Source: Monodelphis domestica (taxonomy: Eukaryota; Chordata; Mammalia; Didelphimorphia; Didelphidae). From it: a stretch of 64,000 nucleotides of DNA. The stretch lies in the NCBI RefSeq assembly GCF_027887165.1, contig NC_077228.1, positions 109,070,043 through 109,134,042 of the forward strand. The letters run 5' to 3'. Made by a program: the position numbers and the translations under genes. Under the pieces are notes generated by a model, which was not told where the DNA came from, did no database searches, and saw nothing but the letters and a program-made list of their open reading frames with translations. This document shows, piece after piece, positions 1 through 11,067 of this stretch (positions are counted from its first letter, which is position 1; the number at the start of each line of letters is the position of its first letter).

Positions 1-587
1 CACAATCGGAGGCACCTGGCACAATGAAGGCCTCCTCCCTGCCAGGTTTGGAAGAGCTTTACAAGCATTTAATTAGCTCCCTCCAGGTGCCCATGTCAGT
101 AGTGAGCAGCCACGGTGGGGGAGGAGGGGAAGGGGGATGGAAGCATGTAGGTAGCCATGCCTGGCACTGGATTTGGCTCCAGGAGAGTTACTGACTCATT
201 GGCGAACTGCTTCCCCTCTGGCTTATTTCATTTCTTTCTCACCTGATCTCATGCCTATTTGTACTTCTTTTATCCACTTGGCATGTTCTAATTTATTGAT
301 ATTTGCTTGGGTACATGTCTTATCCTTTGTAGGTGGCTCACTTCATGAGGGTGCGAATCGAGTCCTATATAGGTTCGTGTCTTTTCCAGGTCAACTTGTT
401 GTACACAGTAGGTGCTTAACAAGTGTGGAAGGACATATGGAAGGGAGGGAGGGAGAAAGGAAGGAGGAGACCTTGCGCAGTTTCCTAGGGGGTCATAATC
501 CACTTGAAGCTTTTGTGATAATGTCTACCAAAACCACAGGATAGTTTGTCATTTATGAGTCAGCTTCACAGGGCTTGACAATGACTC
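1..587. other. Mostly non-repetitive sequence
   Basis: No gene is recognised. An AT-rich homeodomain-like TTAATTAG lies near position 69. A weak L2-like 3' end (GTAGGTGCTTAACAAGTG) lies near 408-425, followed by a short purine tract at 436-470. The 123-codon open frame that starts near 173 has no family match I can recall and looks like chance. Confidence 0.4.
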
Positions 588-784
588 AAAAAACCCAAAC
601 TCTCACCTTCCATCTTAGAATAAATCCTATGTACTGGTTCCAAGGTAGAAGAGTGGTAAGGGCTAGACAATGGGAGTTAAGTGACTTGCCCAGGATCACC
701 CAGCTAGGAAGTGTCTGAGGCCAGAATTGAACCATAACTCTCTAGTCTCCAGGCCTGACTCTTAATCCACTGGGCTACCCCCTG
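588..784 (-). repeat. Family A SINE
   Basis: The reverse complement reads from a tRNA-like head to the GAAGGT(G)AG tail. The diagnostic minus-strand phrases CTTCCATCTTAGAAT, GTGACTTGCCCAGGATCAC and CAATCCACTGGGCTACC-type head are visible. It is nearly full length and moderately diverged. Confidence 0.85.
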
Positions 785-1137
785 ACATTGGCCTTTTATC
801 CAGGGGCAGAGATAGCTAGAAATCAAAGCTGGGGCAGAGGCATCTCAAAATTAAAGTCCAGTATTTATACCTAGGACACAGCAATTTCGCTACTGCAGGC
901 TTCAGTTTGGGTCCTGATGACCATCACTGGACCATGGCTGAGGCTCAGCTACAGCCTCCCCTCCAGGAAAGTTCAAACTGAGTAAATTTCCCCATGGCAT
1001 CTTTTACCCTCACCTCCTTCATCCTGTTGGTTCAACTCATATTACAGCTTCTCTTCCTTTATTCAAATACCTTTCTAAAGTTAACCTTCCCTAGGATGCA
1101 TCCCTAGGAAGGTATCAATTCACTCAGAGGTGTTTGA

Positions 1138-1362
1138 GGGTGGTACAGTAGACAGAATACTGGGCTGGAGTAAAGAAGACCTGAGTTCCAAACTGGACTC
1201 CAACCCTTACTAGCTGTGTGACCCTAGGCAAGTCCCTTAACTCTTGTCTGCCTCAATTTCCCCACTTTTAAAATAAGGATAACAATTGTTGTGAGTCTCA
1301 AATGAACTATTTGTAAAGTTCTAACCTGACAAATAGTAGATACCTAATAATAGCTTATTTCC
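1138..1362 (+). repeat. MIR/CORE-SINE-like relic
   Basis: It shows the CORE-SINE order: a head with TACAGTAGACAGA, then CTAGCTGTGTGACCCTAGGCAAGTC, then CCTCAATTTCCCC, then TTGTGAGTCTCAAATGA and a TAGTAGATACCTAATAATAGC end. Divergence is high, which fits an old insertion. Confidence 0.7.
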
Positions 1363-1860
1363 TTTCTAGTTCTACCCTTTAGGGTAAGGAGCTCCCCCTG
1401 CTTGCTTCTTTTGTTTGTCACTAAGATAAGCAAATCATTAACATTCTTCCCTTTTACTCCTATGAGGACAGGAGGCCATAGTCATGATACAGAGTGGAAG
1501 AGCCAAACTCATTTGCTCATTAGCAAGCACCTGCTCAATAACTGAGCCCTTGATTAATGATAAAGTCGCCAAGAGCCCTACAGATGGTGAAGGGATTAGA
1601 GACTGACTGGAACCTGGTGGACTCAGGGGAAGAAGGTCCAATCATTTCCCCCAATATATCCCTCAGAGGGCTCATCAGCCTCCCTATTCCCTAGTAATCA
1701 ATGGCTCTGACCTCCACATTCTGAAACTTAGAGCTGAAAAGACCTTCCAGCTCCAGCATTCAGTGATTCTGGGGTCAAGATAGGGGAATAGGAACAGGCA
1801 ATTTTGAGATCAATAGCTTTCAATAGTGATGAAAGAATGATTTCCTCTCCATCTTTGTGT
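1363..1860. other. Low-repeat sequence
   Basis: I see no recognisable gene or repeat here. Short minus-strand open frames in this stretch have no coding-like features. Confidence 0.35.
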
Positions 1861-1884
1861 CTTTGGTTTGTTCCTCTTCCCTAA

Positions 1885-2305
<421 letters not shown>

Positions 2306-2319
2306 TCCCCCCATCCTTT

Positions 2320-3131
2320 CTCCTGTTCTTCATTCATTTGTTTAACTCTAGTCCCCAGGATGCTGCAGAGTTGGGTCATCCTGGTGCTACTGTTCACCAG
2401 TAAAAGGCCACAACAATAGATGAAAATGGAGATACATCCATAAGAGAGAAGTAACTCGGGCAGGACCAGTTAGTACTTGTGCTGTGATACCTGCTTCCAT
2501 GGATTTGGCTCATGTCTCTCTTTGCTCTTCCCTTCCCTCCCTCACGCCCAGCCCCAGCCTAGCGGATCTCCTAGGTGCTGCAGCTCTTAGGAATTGCCTG
2601 TTTGACAGTGTAGCTTTGAGTTTGAGGGCCAAGCTGGGTCTGGGCCCAGAAGAGGTTGGCCTCACTGCTTCCCAGTGGGAGCAGAGTGGGAAGGTTGTTT
2701 TGTTTGCTCTTATAGCCGACCTGGTTGTAATAACAGCACCAAGGTGCCCCCACAGCTTCCACTGTTCTCTCCCTGGGCTCCTAATGGAGATTGACAGAAT
2801 CTGGAGTTACAGGTAATTCCATTGTCAGTTCCTACAGCCTCCTGCACCTTGTTAGACAAAGGCAGAGAAAAATGAGCAAAGAGGTAAATGTCAGCCAGAG
2901 GAGCAGAGGGCCCTGGCAGAGCTCACAGCTTCCAAAAGACAACGAAGGAGCTGAAACATTATCCTGGCCTGATGGAGAGCTTGTAGAGGGCTTAAGAAGT
3001 TTGCAGCAGGTCCCCAAGAGTTTAAGTGTGGCCATTGGACTTTACTTCTGTTCTTGGGGAGGTGGGAATTCCAATTCCCCAAACTAAATTACCACTAGAG
3101 GTAGGTAAGGGTAGCAACCAGGTTTGAGGCA
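2320..3131. other. Low-repeat sequence
   Basis: No gene was recognised. Base composition is more balanced than the flanks. A 110-codon plus-strand frame beginning near 2484 has no motif I know. This is a candidate for cross-species alignment but has no direct functional signal. Confidence 0.35.
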
Positions 3132-3331
3132 GTTTGGTAGGATCGTGTATAGAAAGCCAGGTCTAAAGACTAGAGGAATCAAGTTCAAATCTTGCTTCAG
3201 ATACTTCCTTGCTCTGTGATCCTGGGAAGTGACTTGACCCCCATTGCCTAGCCCTTACCACTCTTCTGCTTTGGAGCCAATCCATAGTATTGATTCCAAG
3301 ACAGAAGGTAAGGGTTTAAAAAACACAATAC
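3132..3331 (+). repeat. Family A SINE
   Basis: A tRNA-like head with AGTTCAAATC is followed by CCATTGCCTAGCCCTTACC and the AGACAGAAGGTAAGGGTTT tail with an A-rich end. Confidence 0.85.
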
Positions 3332-3344
3332 ATTTTTTAAAAAA

Positions 3345-3440
3345 TGCTATATGTCAGGCACTGTGCTAGGCCCTGGGGACACCAAGACAAAAAAATATGA
3401 AACAACACCTGCCCTCAAGGAGCTTACATTCTATCAGAGG
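3345..3440 (+). repeat. Family G ancient repeat fragment
   Basis: It contains GTCAGGCACTGTGCTAGGCC and CTGCCCTCAAGGAGCTTACA, the two phrases shared by about ten other loci in this window. Confidence 0.6.
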
Positions 3441-3794
3441 AAATAACATTCTTCTGGAAGAATATTCGAAATATAGAGAGGTTCCATTGGCTTAGAAGGT
3501 CCTGGTGAAAAGGGAGATGAGCTCTATGGTATGAGCAGTATCTGAACAGATCAGGGTCAAGGCCATCCCTTGGCATCTCTCACAAGCCTCAGGGAACAGA
3601 AACAAGGGCCTCATTAGGTTGCTCAGAGCTCTATAATGACCACAATTTAGAATCTGGGAGACAGCTGCCATGGTTCTTAGGTAGAGAGACTAATGGGATG
3701 GGGGTGGGGAGAGAAATGGCAAATTGTCACTTGTGAGGGGCCCCCACTTCCCCTTCGATTCCATGCCCATGGGCTTTCTTATTCTCACTTTCCC

Positions 3795-3934
3795 CCCTCT
3801 CTCTGATTCTGTCTCTGTTTCTCTATTGTGGATTCTCTCTTTCTCTCTGTGTCTCTGTCTGCCTGTCTGTCTCTCCCTCTCTCTCTCTGTCTTGCTGTCT
3901 CTCTCTCTTTCTCCTCTTTCTGTGTGTCTCATCT

Positions 3935-3935
<1 letters not shown>
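3795..3935. repeat. CT-rich low-complexity tract
   Basis: Interrupted CTCTGT/CTGT repeats lead directly into the CA repeat. Open frames over it are artefacts. Confidence 0.85.

Positions 3936-3936
<1 letters not shown>

Positions 3937-3980
<44 letters not shown>
3937..3980. repeat. (CA)n microsatellite
   Basis: About 22 uninterrupted AC units follow a TGTAC. It is typical of mammalian DNA and probably polymorphic. Confidence 0.95.
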
Positions 3981-3981
<1 letters not shown>

Positions 3982-4488
3982 CACATACACAATTCTCTTT
4001 GGGAGGGGATTGGATTCGAGCCAGTACCTGTTGGTTGCAGTCCCATATTGGAGTGAAATGAGACCTTCCTGTGTTATTCCTCAGTCTTCAAAAGGAAGTT
4101 TGCTTGGCTAGCGCAGGAGAGGGATGCTCAGCAAAGATCCTTGCAGGTAGAGTTAGTACCTCCACCCCTCATTTTGTCTCCACAAGAAAAAAGGTTCCTT
4201 CCAGAGGACAGAATATGGGGACTCCAATGGTCCTAGGACATCCTCCAAATCCCAAGGGTCTCAACTCTATGTGGATGAACCTTTTATGCCCTTAGATGAT
4301 CAGGAAGCCATTGTTACTATGACCAGAGGCTATCAGAAAGCTGCCTCAAGAGAGACATCGATTGAGCCTTAGTCCCATGGACCAATTGGTGCTGTCTTAG
4401 AGATAGCACCATCAACTCCTTTCAGGGAAAAATTAACCTAACCCATATGGAGGAAGAGAGAAAGAAATCCTGCTAGAGGGAGCAAGTC
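3981..4488. other. Low-repeat sequence
   Basis: I see no gene or recognisable repeat. Short open frames here have no family resemblance. Confidence 0.3.
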
Positions 4489-4610
4489 CATGAACCCTGT
4501 TTGTCTCAGTTTCCTCATCTGTAAAATGAACTGAAAGAAGGAAAGGAAATGGCCAAGCACTCCAGTATCTTTGCCAAGAAAACCCCAAGTGGGATCATGA
4601 AGAGTCAGAT
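4489..4610 (+). repeat. Family B SINE, 5'-truncated
   Basis: Only the 3' half is present: TTTGTCTCAGTTTCCTCATC, then GTATCTTTGCCAAGAAAACC, then GATCATGAAGAGTCAGAT. The tRNA-like head is missing. Confidence 0.8.
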
Positions 4611-4613
4611 CCA

Positions 4614-4747
4614 GCTGGGGTAGCTTCATGGTTAGAGCACTAGATCTGGAGTGGAGAGGACCTGTGTCCAGTGGGCAAGCCTCTCAGTCCAGTTGGCCTA
4701 GCCCTTGCCCTTCTTAGAGGGATTACTCAGAAAGTAAAGGTTTGAAA
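4614..4747 (+). repeat. Family A SINE, internally deleted
   Basis: The head TTCATGGTTAGAGCA and the segment GGCCTAGCCCTTGCCCTTC are visible and the tail ends AAAGTAAAGGTTTG. The box-B region and the middle are partly lost. It abuts the preceding family B copy almost without spacer. Confidence 0.6.
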
Positions 4748-4784
4748 GAAAAAGGTCAGACATGCCTGAAAATGCCTGACCAAA

Positions 4785-5125
4785 GACATATATGTACCTA
4801 CCCTACACACATGTCCACATATCTTTTATACACAACATGCCTATACAGTAACAAGACCAGTCTTCACTCTGTGACTTGTAGAATTGTCTCAGACGCACAT
4901 CCACTCCATAGCACATTCTCACCCACCCACCACTCCCTCACTCACTCGCCACACCACACACAAACACCCATGCATAAACATATTCATAGATACACACCAC
5001 ACTCCCCCAGCTCTCTGTATATTTACCCAAACACACATGCTTTTCCTCCATCATGCCCGTATATACACAAGGCATTGACACAAACACTGATATACACAAG
5101 TACCCAAACGTACACAAAGCCTGGA
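4785..5125. repeat. CA-rich degenerate repeat
   Basis: A long C/A-rich stretch of ACACAC, CATGCATA and CACCCAC variants looks like a decayed dinucleotide array. The 224-codon open frame across it is Thr/His/Pro/Ser rich and is not a credible protein. Confidence 0.7.
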
Positions 5126-5486
5126 TTCCCCGTGTGTGTATCCCGGGGTCCCCCAACAAGGACCAGTGCAGGGAACAGAGGTGCTGGGCTCCTCACCGTC
5201 CCCCAGAGACAGCCTCTGTCCTGCTCTCAGCTCTCTGTCTTCCCGCTCTGGCTGTGTGCAGTGCCAGAGCCCAGCTGGCATAGAGCCCAGAGGCACAAGT
5301 CCCTGAGCAAGTGTCCTGAGAGGAGCCTCCAAGAACCTGGCATGGAGTGGGGGAATGTTAACCTTGGCAGAACCACCGAGGGAAGAGCCTCATTCCCTTC
5401 TCTTCTCCTACTCTGAACAATTGCTCTGGACAATTCCAGGGGGTGAATCAGTGCCCGTCCATCCCTTTCCTTTGCCCTTCCATAGG
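5126..5486. other. Low-repeat GC-richer sequence
   Basis: Several overlapping open frames occur on both strands, none with a recognisable motif. It is flanked by repeats, and no splice-plausible exon stands out. Confidence 0.3.
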
Positions 5487-5592
5487 ATTTAAGAGGCTGA
5501 AAGAGCTCTTCATATGTTATCTAGTTCAGTTTTTTTCATTTTTCAAGGAAGGAAATTAAGACCCAGAAAAGTTAAAGGATTTGCCCAAGGCT
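5487..5592 (+). repeat. Family D MIR-like relic
   Basis: The pattern ATGTTATCTAGTTCAG, then AAGGAAATTAAGACCCAG, then TTTGCCCAAGGCT matches the common ATCTAGTCCA ... GAGGAAACTGAGGCCCAG relic. Confidence 0.5.
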
Positions 5593-5618
5593 ATGGTTTT
5601 AGTTTTAGTGTTTTAAGT

Positions 5619-5797
5619 TTTTAAAAAAACCCTTCCCTTCCATCTTAGAATCAATACTAAGTATAGACTCTGAGATACAAGAGCAGTAAGGACTAGGCAA
5701 TTAGGGTTAAGTGACTTGCCCAGAGTCATCCATCTAAGAAGTGTCCAAGTCCATATTTGAACCCAGGACCTCATGTCTCTAAATCCACTGTCCCCTA
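5619..5797 (-). repeat. Family A SINE
   Basis: Minus-strand order is AAAACCCTTCCCTTCCATC, CTTAGAATCAATACTAAG, GTGACTTGCCCAGAGTCATC and TTTGAACCCAGGACCTC. The 5' end (high coordinate) is slightly truncated. Confidence 0.85.
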
Positions 5798-5900
5798 AGT
5801 AAGGTTTGAATACATGACTTCTGACTTCAAGTGCTCTTTCTTTCAGGCAACCTCTTATAATTGATCCTAACTCTCTAAAAAAAACCAATAGGAATAGGAA

Positions 5901-6239
5901 CCTGATAAAATGTGAGCTTCTTAAGAGGAATAGTTGTTTCATTCTTTTAAAAAAATGTATTAAAAAAACCTTTACCTTCTGTCTTAGAATTAATACTGTG
6001 TTTTGGTTCCATTACAGAGGAATGGTAAGAGTTTGGCAATGGGAGTTGTGACTTGCCCAGGGTCACACAGCGAGGAAGTGTCTGAGGGATCTCCTATCTC
6101 TAGGCCTGGCTCTCAATCTATTGAGCCACCTAGCTGTAGTCCAGTTATTTTGTTCTTTCTATTTGTTCCCCCAGCTCCTTAAACATTACCTGGAACCCAG
6201 TAACTTCTTAATAAATGCTTAAAGATTGATTGATTGATC
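5901..6239 (+). repeat. L2 3' end split by a SINE
   Basis: The left arm (5901-5946) reads AATGTGAGCTTCTTAAGAGG. The right arm (6143-6239) reads TTGTTCCCCCAGCTCCTTAA and AACTTCTTAATAAATGC, ending in (ATTG)n. Together they match an L2 LINE 3' end, with a family A SINE between them. Confidence 0.75.
5947..6142 (-). repeat. Family A SINE inside L2
   Basis: Minus-strand copy with AAACCTTTACCTTCTGTC, CTTGCCCAGGGTCACACAGC and head AATCTATTGAGCCACCTAGC. It interrupts the L2 end and is therefore younger than it. Confidence 0.85.
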
Positions 6240-6344
6240 CTTGGAAAGATTATGTTCTCTCTGTGGCCACTCTTTACCCTACAGTGGAAATGTGAAGGTC
6301 AGTTTTCCCCTCCATCTCCTCCAGCATCTCCAAGTTTCATATCA

Positions 6345-6535
6345 ATAGATTTAGGAGCTAGAAGTCACCTTAGGGGTCATCAAGTCTAACTTTCTTATTT
6401 AATGACTGAGGAAACTGAGGATGAGAGAGGCTAAGTCACTTGCCTAGGATCACATAGCTAGTAAGTGTTTGAGGTAGGATTTGAACTCAGATCTTCCTTC
6501 CTCCGAGCCCTGCCTCCATCCACCTAGCTGCCTAG
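6345..6535 (-). repeat. Family D MIR-like relic
   Basis: It reads GAGCTAGAAGTCACCTTAGG, then AATGACTGAGGAAACTGAGG, then TAGCTAGTAAGTGTTTGAGG and ends CACCTAGCTGCCTAGCTCC, which is the reverse of a SINE head. The orientation is inferred from that last phrase. Confidence 0.65.
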
Positions 6536-7324
6536 CTCCTTTGAGGCATATATCCACCCATTTAGACAGTTATCTATATTATGTATACTCTCTACACACA
6601 TTTGCAAGGGACTGAACCAAATGATCTCTTCGATTTCTTTCAGCTTTGTGACTGAGGAACAACATCTGGGGACACCTTCCCTGTGTTTCATGACTTGTAT
6701 GTGTTGGGTTGGAGCCAAGATTGGTGGTGAGCGTCGCAGGATAAAGCATTTCAGAAGGGAAGCCGGCAAATACTTCCCAAGGAAAGGAGGGGAAAAGATA
6801 GCTTGGGCCCCTGAGATTTCCTTTGCTATCTGAGCACTGAGACTTCAGAGGATCGTTGAAGAAGGGAAAGGGAACATGCCCCAAAAGACAGATTCTGGCA
6901 TTAGGCTGACAAGTGATGCTGCTGTCTGTTGAGGGTACAGTGCTCATCCCATGGAGTTAACTGTAACAGAAACCACCTGGACCTTTTGTTTGGTGGTTGT
7001 TCTTGTTTGTTCTATTTGTAAATACACAGAACTTTTCTGGTGGATTTCTTTCTTCATCTAGAAAAGAAAAATCCAAAAGCTTATATCTGTAGGGCTAGAT
7101 AGATAGCACTGGGGAGAAGAGGAGGAAGAAAAGGAGGAGGAGGAAGAGCATTTGGGTAGCCATGTCTGGATCCCATCGGTTAGTGGGGAGAAGTATAGAG
7201 GTCATCCCTCCAGATGAGTGGCATTCTCTCCTGGCCTTGTTTGGCTGGCTCATGTAGCTTTAGACTGTCCTCCTCCATCATTCCACTTACATACTTTCTC
7301 TTAAGCCATGCTGGAATTAATCAA
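6536..7324. other. Low-repeat sequence
   Basis: No gene was recognised. A purine (GGA)n-like patch lies at 7107-7150. Open frames are short and overlap on both strands. Confidence 0.35.
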
Positions 7325-7830
7325 TTATATAATAAGGAGTTATTAAGCCCGGAGTCCCAAAATTGAAAGCAGAAACAGTCCTTGCCCTCTGGACGCTTAC
7401 ATTCTAAAAGGAGAGAGCACACATCCATAAATAAATGGGGGTGTATGCAGGGAGAGGGAAGCTTGGAGAGGAAGGCACTGGCACTGGCAACTGGCAAAGC
7501 CTTAAGCAGAGGATGGCACCTGAACTGAATTTTTTTAACCCTTACCTTTTCTTTTAAGATCAATACTGTGTATTGGTTCCAAGGCAGAAGAGCAGTAAGA
7601 GCTGGGCAATGGGGCTTAAGTGACAAGTCCAGAGTCACACAGCTAGGAAGTATCTGAGGCTAGATTGGAACCCAGGACCTCCTGCCATTCCATCCACTAT
7701 GTCACCTAGCTGTCCTTGAAGCAAATCTTGAAGGAATCTATATTCCAAGAGGTGGAACTGTGGTAGGAGAACATGGGGGACAATCAGTGCAAAGACATGA
7801 GTGTCCTGTCTGAGAGACAGCAAGAAGATC
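7325..7830 (+). repeat. Family G repeat interrupted by SINE
   Basis: The left arm (7325-7529) holds AACAGTCCTTGCCCTCTGG, GCTTACATTCTAAAAGG and GAGGAAGGCACTGG. After the SINE, the right arm (7719-7830) resumes with TTGAAGGAATCTATATTCC. Confidence 0.6.
7530..7718 (-). repeat. Family A SINE
   Basis: Minus-strand copy with AACCCTTACCTTTTC, CAATACTGTGTATTGGTTCC and TATGTCACCTAGCTGTCC. It is inserted into family G. Confidence 0.87.
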
Positions 7831-7899
7831 ATTTTATTGTATATAATGTGAACATAGATATTGTCTTCATATATATTAAGTGCCTTCTTTGTTCTTGTT

Positions 7900-8150
7900 T
7901 TTGTTGTCCTGTCACTTTTCAGTCCTTTCTGACTCTTTCTGACCCCATTTGGAGTTTTCTTGGCAAAGATAATAGAATGGTTTGCCATTTCCTTTTCCAG
8001 TTCACTTTACAAATGAAAAAACTAAAACCAACAGGTTAAGTGACTTGTCCAGGGTCACCTAGCTATCCGAGGCCAGATTAGAACTCAGGAAGATGAGTTT
8101 TCCTGACTCCAAGGCAGGCACTCTATTGATTGTACCAACCAGCTGCCCTA
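7900..8150 (-). repeat. Family B SINE
   Basis: Full-length minus-strand copy: TTCAGTCCTTTCTGACTC, GGAGTTTTCTTGGCAAAG, GGTTAAGTGACTTGTCCAGG and AACCAGCTGCCC. Confidence 0.87.
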
Positions 8151-8156
8151 AATTTC

Positions 8157-8312
8157 TTTCCCCAATTCATTTTACAGATGAGGAAACTGAGGCAAATAGC
8201 AGTTAAGTGACTTGCCAAGGATCACACAATTAGTAAGTGTCTGAGGCTGTGTTTGAACTTAGATATTCCTAACTCTAGAGTCCATTGCTCTATTCACTGT
8301 GCTACCTAACTA
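8157..8312 (-). repeat. MIR-like relic, minus
   Basis: CATTTTACAGATGAGGAAAC, GTTAAGTGACTTGCCAAGG and CACTGTGCTACCTAACT show a head-proximal CORE-SINE copy in reverse. It lacks the family B tail. Confidence 0.7.
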
Positions 8313-8455
8313 GACTTCACAAGAATAAGGATGCAGATGGAACTTGAATCTCAGTCTTCGGACTCAGCTCCCCTCACAATGTGACATGCTGCCTCATTTT
8401 TATTAGATGTATGGCTTTGGGAAAACCACTGAACCCTGCTAATTCTCGATCTCTT

Positions 8456-8709
8456 TTTGATTCAGTTGTTTCAGTCATGCCTGACTCTTCATGACCCCAT
8501 TTTTGAGGTTTTCTTGGTAAAGTCACTAGAATGACTTGCCATTTCCCTTCCAGCTTATTTTGCAGGTTAGGAAACTGAGGCAAACAGGGATAAGTGACTT
8601 GTCCAGGGTCACATGGGTAGTAAGTGTCTGAGGCTAGATTTGAACTCAGGAAGATGAGTCTTTGTGACTCTGAGCCCCAGCACTTGATTTACTGTGCCAC
8701 CTAATTGGC
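8456..8709 (-). repeat. Family B SINE
   Basis: CAGTCATGCCTGACTCTTC, GAGGTTTTCTTGGTAAAG, GAAACTGAGGCAAACAGGG and TGTGCCACCTAATTGGC give the complete reversed family B order. Confidence 0.88.
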
Positions 8710-8814
8710 GCTTGGTCCCTTAATCTTTGGCTAATAATTTGGACTTCGAAAGGCAACATCTGCATTCAACTAATTCATTTTATTGTATTTACATTCAGAA
8801 TGGCTTCCTAAATG

Positions 8815-9185
8815 TTGGAGGGAAAAAGGAGGAAAAACAATGGATTTTGAATCAGATGATCTAGGTTCAACTTCCAGCTTGGCCACAAATTGTTTTCTTG
8901 GGATCCAGGCCATTATTTAACCTGTCTCAACTTCAGTTTCCTCATCTGTAAAATGATGGATTGGATGAGATAGTAGGCAGTATTGCACAGTGGGAAGAAC
9001 ATCAGTTCTGAGTTCAAATCCTGATTCTGGTACTTAGTATCTTTGTGATCTTAGGCAAATCATTTCTCTTATCAATGAAATGAGAGGTCTGGACTAAATG
9101 ACCTCTATATGGACTTCCAAGATCCCTTCCAGCTTTATAGCTATAATCCTAGGATGGCTGAGTTCCCTTCTAACTGTAAACCCTA
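8815..9185 (+). repeat. Two adjacent MIR-like relics
   Basis: Copy 1 (8815-8966) has TCTAGGTTCAACTTCC and AACTTCAGTTTCCTCATC. Copy 2 (8975-9185) has GCACAGTGGGAAGAACATC, TGATCTTAGGCAAATCA and CTTCCAGCTTTATAGC. Both lie in the same orientation with about 9 bp between them. Confidence 0.65.
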
Positions 9186-9191
9186 TGAAGA

Positions 9192-9378
9192 GGAGCAGCT
9201 AGATGACTCAATGGATTAAGAATCAATCCCAGAGATAGGAGGTCCTGGATTCAAATCTGATCTCAGACTCTTCCTAGACCCTGGGCAAGTTACATAACCC
9301 CCATTGCCTGGTCCTTACTGCTTTTCTGCCTTGGAACCAATATAGAGTACTGATTATAAGATGGAAGGTAAGGGTTTT
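9192..9378 (+). repeat. Family A SINE
   Basis: AGCAGCTAGATGACTCAATG head, GGTCCTGGATTCAAATC box B, CCCATTGCCTGGTCC and the AGATGGAAGGTAAGGG tail. Confidence 0.87.
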
Positions 9379-9446
9379 TTGTTATTTTTTAGGGGGAGAC
9401 AGAAGAGGAAGAAGAGATATAAAATAATGATGAAATGTTTCATTAA

Positions 9447-9775
9447 GAGAGCCCCAACAATTCTGAGGGACTTATGAGAAAGAACACTATCCACATCCTG
9501 AGTAAGAACTGTGGGAGTAGAAACACAGAAGAAAAACAACTGCTTGATCACATGGGTCAAGGGGACATGATTGGGGATATAGACTCTAAACGATCACCCT
9601 GGTGAAAATATCAACAATATGGAAATAGGTCTTGATCAATGACATAAGCAAAACCCAATGGAATTGCTCATTGGCTGTAGGAAGGGGAAAGGAGGAAGGG
9701 AGGAAAAGAACATGAATCGTGTAACCATGGAAAAATATTCTTAATTAATCAATTAAATGCAATTTTTTAAAAGAG
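9447..9775 (+). repeat. L1 3' UTR-like end
   Basis: It matches the 3' UTR of the L1 at 29196-30148 in order: AAAACACTATCCACAxxC-like, ACTGCTTGATCACA, GGGGACATGA, ACAATATGGAAATAGG and an A-rich end. No ORF remains. The two copies clearly differ by many substitutions. Confidence 0.7.
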
Positions 9776-9779
9776 AGAG

Positions 9780-10314
9780 CTTCAAAAATCTCGAATTGCA
9801 ACCAAAATGGAGAAATCACCTTCTGGACATTCAGAGATGACCAATGAGTTGTGAGAGACCAGAGAGATATAATTCAGATTCTTCCTTATCTTTGACTTCA
9901 TTTACTTTTGGCTCATCCCTGTGAGGGAGGGACCAGGAGACGTTATTCCTTTTTTACAGATGGGGGAACTGAGTTCCAGGCAGCGTCTTGTGACAGGTTT
10001 CACAGTACACTGCCTAGGACTCTGGGCTCTTGACTCAATCTCACCCAAGAGATGCTTTGCTATTTCCCAGCAGAAGATGCTGTGCTGATGACAATAAGCT
10101 GTGCCTTGGGATGCCACCCAGATGCTGCTGTATTCCCGTCAGCAAGAGATCAGCCTGTCCTGCTCCTGCCCCATCACTTCCTTGTCCTTTTAGTTGGCCT
10201 CTGTCTTGGGGACAGCTCTTCTCTCCCTCCTCCTGCCTCTCTCCATTTCCTCAGTTCAGCCTGCCTCTTCGTGCCTGCCATTCATCCCCCTCCTTCCATC
10301 TCATCTTCCCAACA
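9780..10314. other. Low-repeat sequence
   Basis: No recognisable gene. Two overlapping plus-strand open frames (about 90-100 codons, near 10030-10326) are Pro/Cys/Leu rich and have no known motif. Confidence 0.35.
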
Positions 10315-10425
10315 CTGACTCCTTAATTAGGAGCGTGATAATTGCTCTGCCAAGGGACCAATGGCAGCCTGGAGCTTCAGACAGGTCCTGTTTGGCTGTC
10401 TTGTCAGCTGTCAAAGGTGTTGCTA
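10315..10425. promoter_or_regulatory. Candidate conserved regulatory patch
   Basis: A non-repeat stretch packs TTAATTAG (10323-10330), ATAATTG (10338-10344), CCAATGG (10368-10374), TGTCAGCTGTCA (10402-10413, a MEIS/TGIF-like palindrome holding a CAGCTG E-box) and an overlapping TCAAAG (TCF/LEF-like). Motif density suggests, but does not prove, an enhancer. Conservation was not tested. Confidence 0.3.
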
Positions 10426-10800
10426 CTTTTTCCCTTACACAAAGATACTTGGGTATTTTTTTTTTTACATTTCTGTCACAAGAAGAAGCAGATAGCTGAA
10501 AAGGTAGGAGATGGAGTTCTGGGGCAAGGGGAAAAGAGTAGTTTCTTCTGTTGCTGCTAAATGACCCCCTGACTGTATATTTAGGCACCCTGTACCCCAG
10601 TTTTGTGATACTTTTCATCATCTCCTCCTCCCCACTCCTAAAAAGCTTCTTTCACCCAGGGCTACTCAAGAGGCGCTGGCTCTGGTCTTTCTATCTTGCT
10701 GGTGAAGAGAACTTGGTTTGGGAGATGCATTATTAATCACAAAGTTCTTTCCTACTTAGAGGTCATATGGGGCCAGGAACAGAGGGCTGGCATCAATCAA
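10426..10800. other. Low-repeat sequence
   Basis: Nothing recognisable. A T10-11 run lies near 10456. Short open frames are uninformative. Confidence 0.3.
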
Positions 10801-11045
10801 GAAAGCTGTGGATCAGTGGTTAGAGCACCAGGCCCCACCCCCACCCCCCACCCCAGATGGGAAGTTCTGGATTCAAATGTAGCTTCAGACACATTACTAG
10901 CTCTGTGACACTTAATTGTCTAGCCTTCACCTAGCCTTTATCTTTGCCTACTCTTACTATTTATTGCCTTGTCACCCTTACAATTGCCTCAGCCTTACCA
11001 CTTTTCTGCCTTGGAACCAGTGAATTCTAAGACAAGGAAAAAAAA
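10801..11045 (+). repeat. Family A SINE with internal expansion
   Basis: The head is GTGGATCAGTGGTTAGAGC, followed by a C/A-rich expansion (about 10832-10853). Later come GGATTCAAATGTAGC and CTTTTCTGCCTTGGAACC. The central part is longer than usual, with extra GCCTACTCTTACTATT-like sequence. Confidence 0.75.
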
Positions 11046-11067
11046 TTGTGTGTGTGTTTTTTTTAAA

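Noticed and set aside
3130-3330. tRNA genes suggested by GGTTCAAATC-type boxes throughout the window
   Set aside because: The boxes belong to SINE heads; no full cloverleaf with paired acceptor stem was found at any of them.
4742-5416. 224-codon Thr/His/Pro/Ser-rich protein
   Set aside because: It lies on a CA-rich degenerate repeat followed by unique DNA; no domain or conserved pattern.
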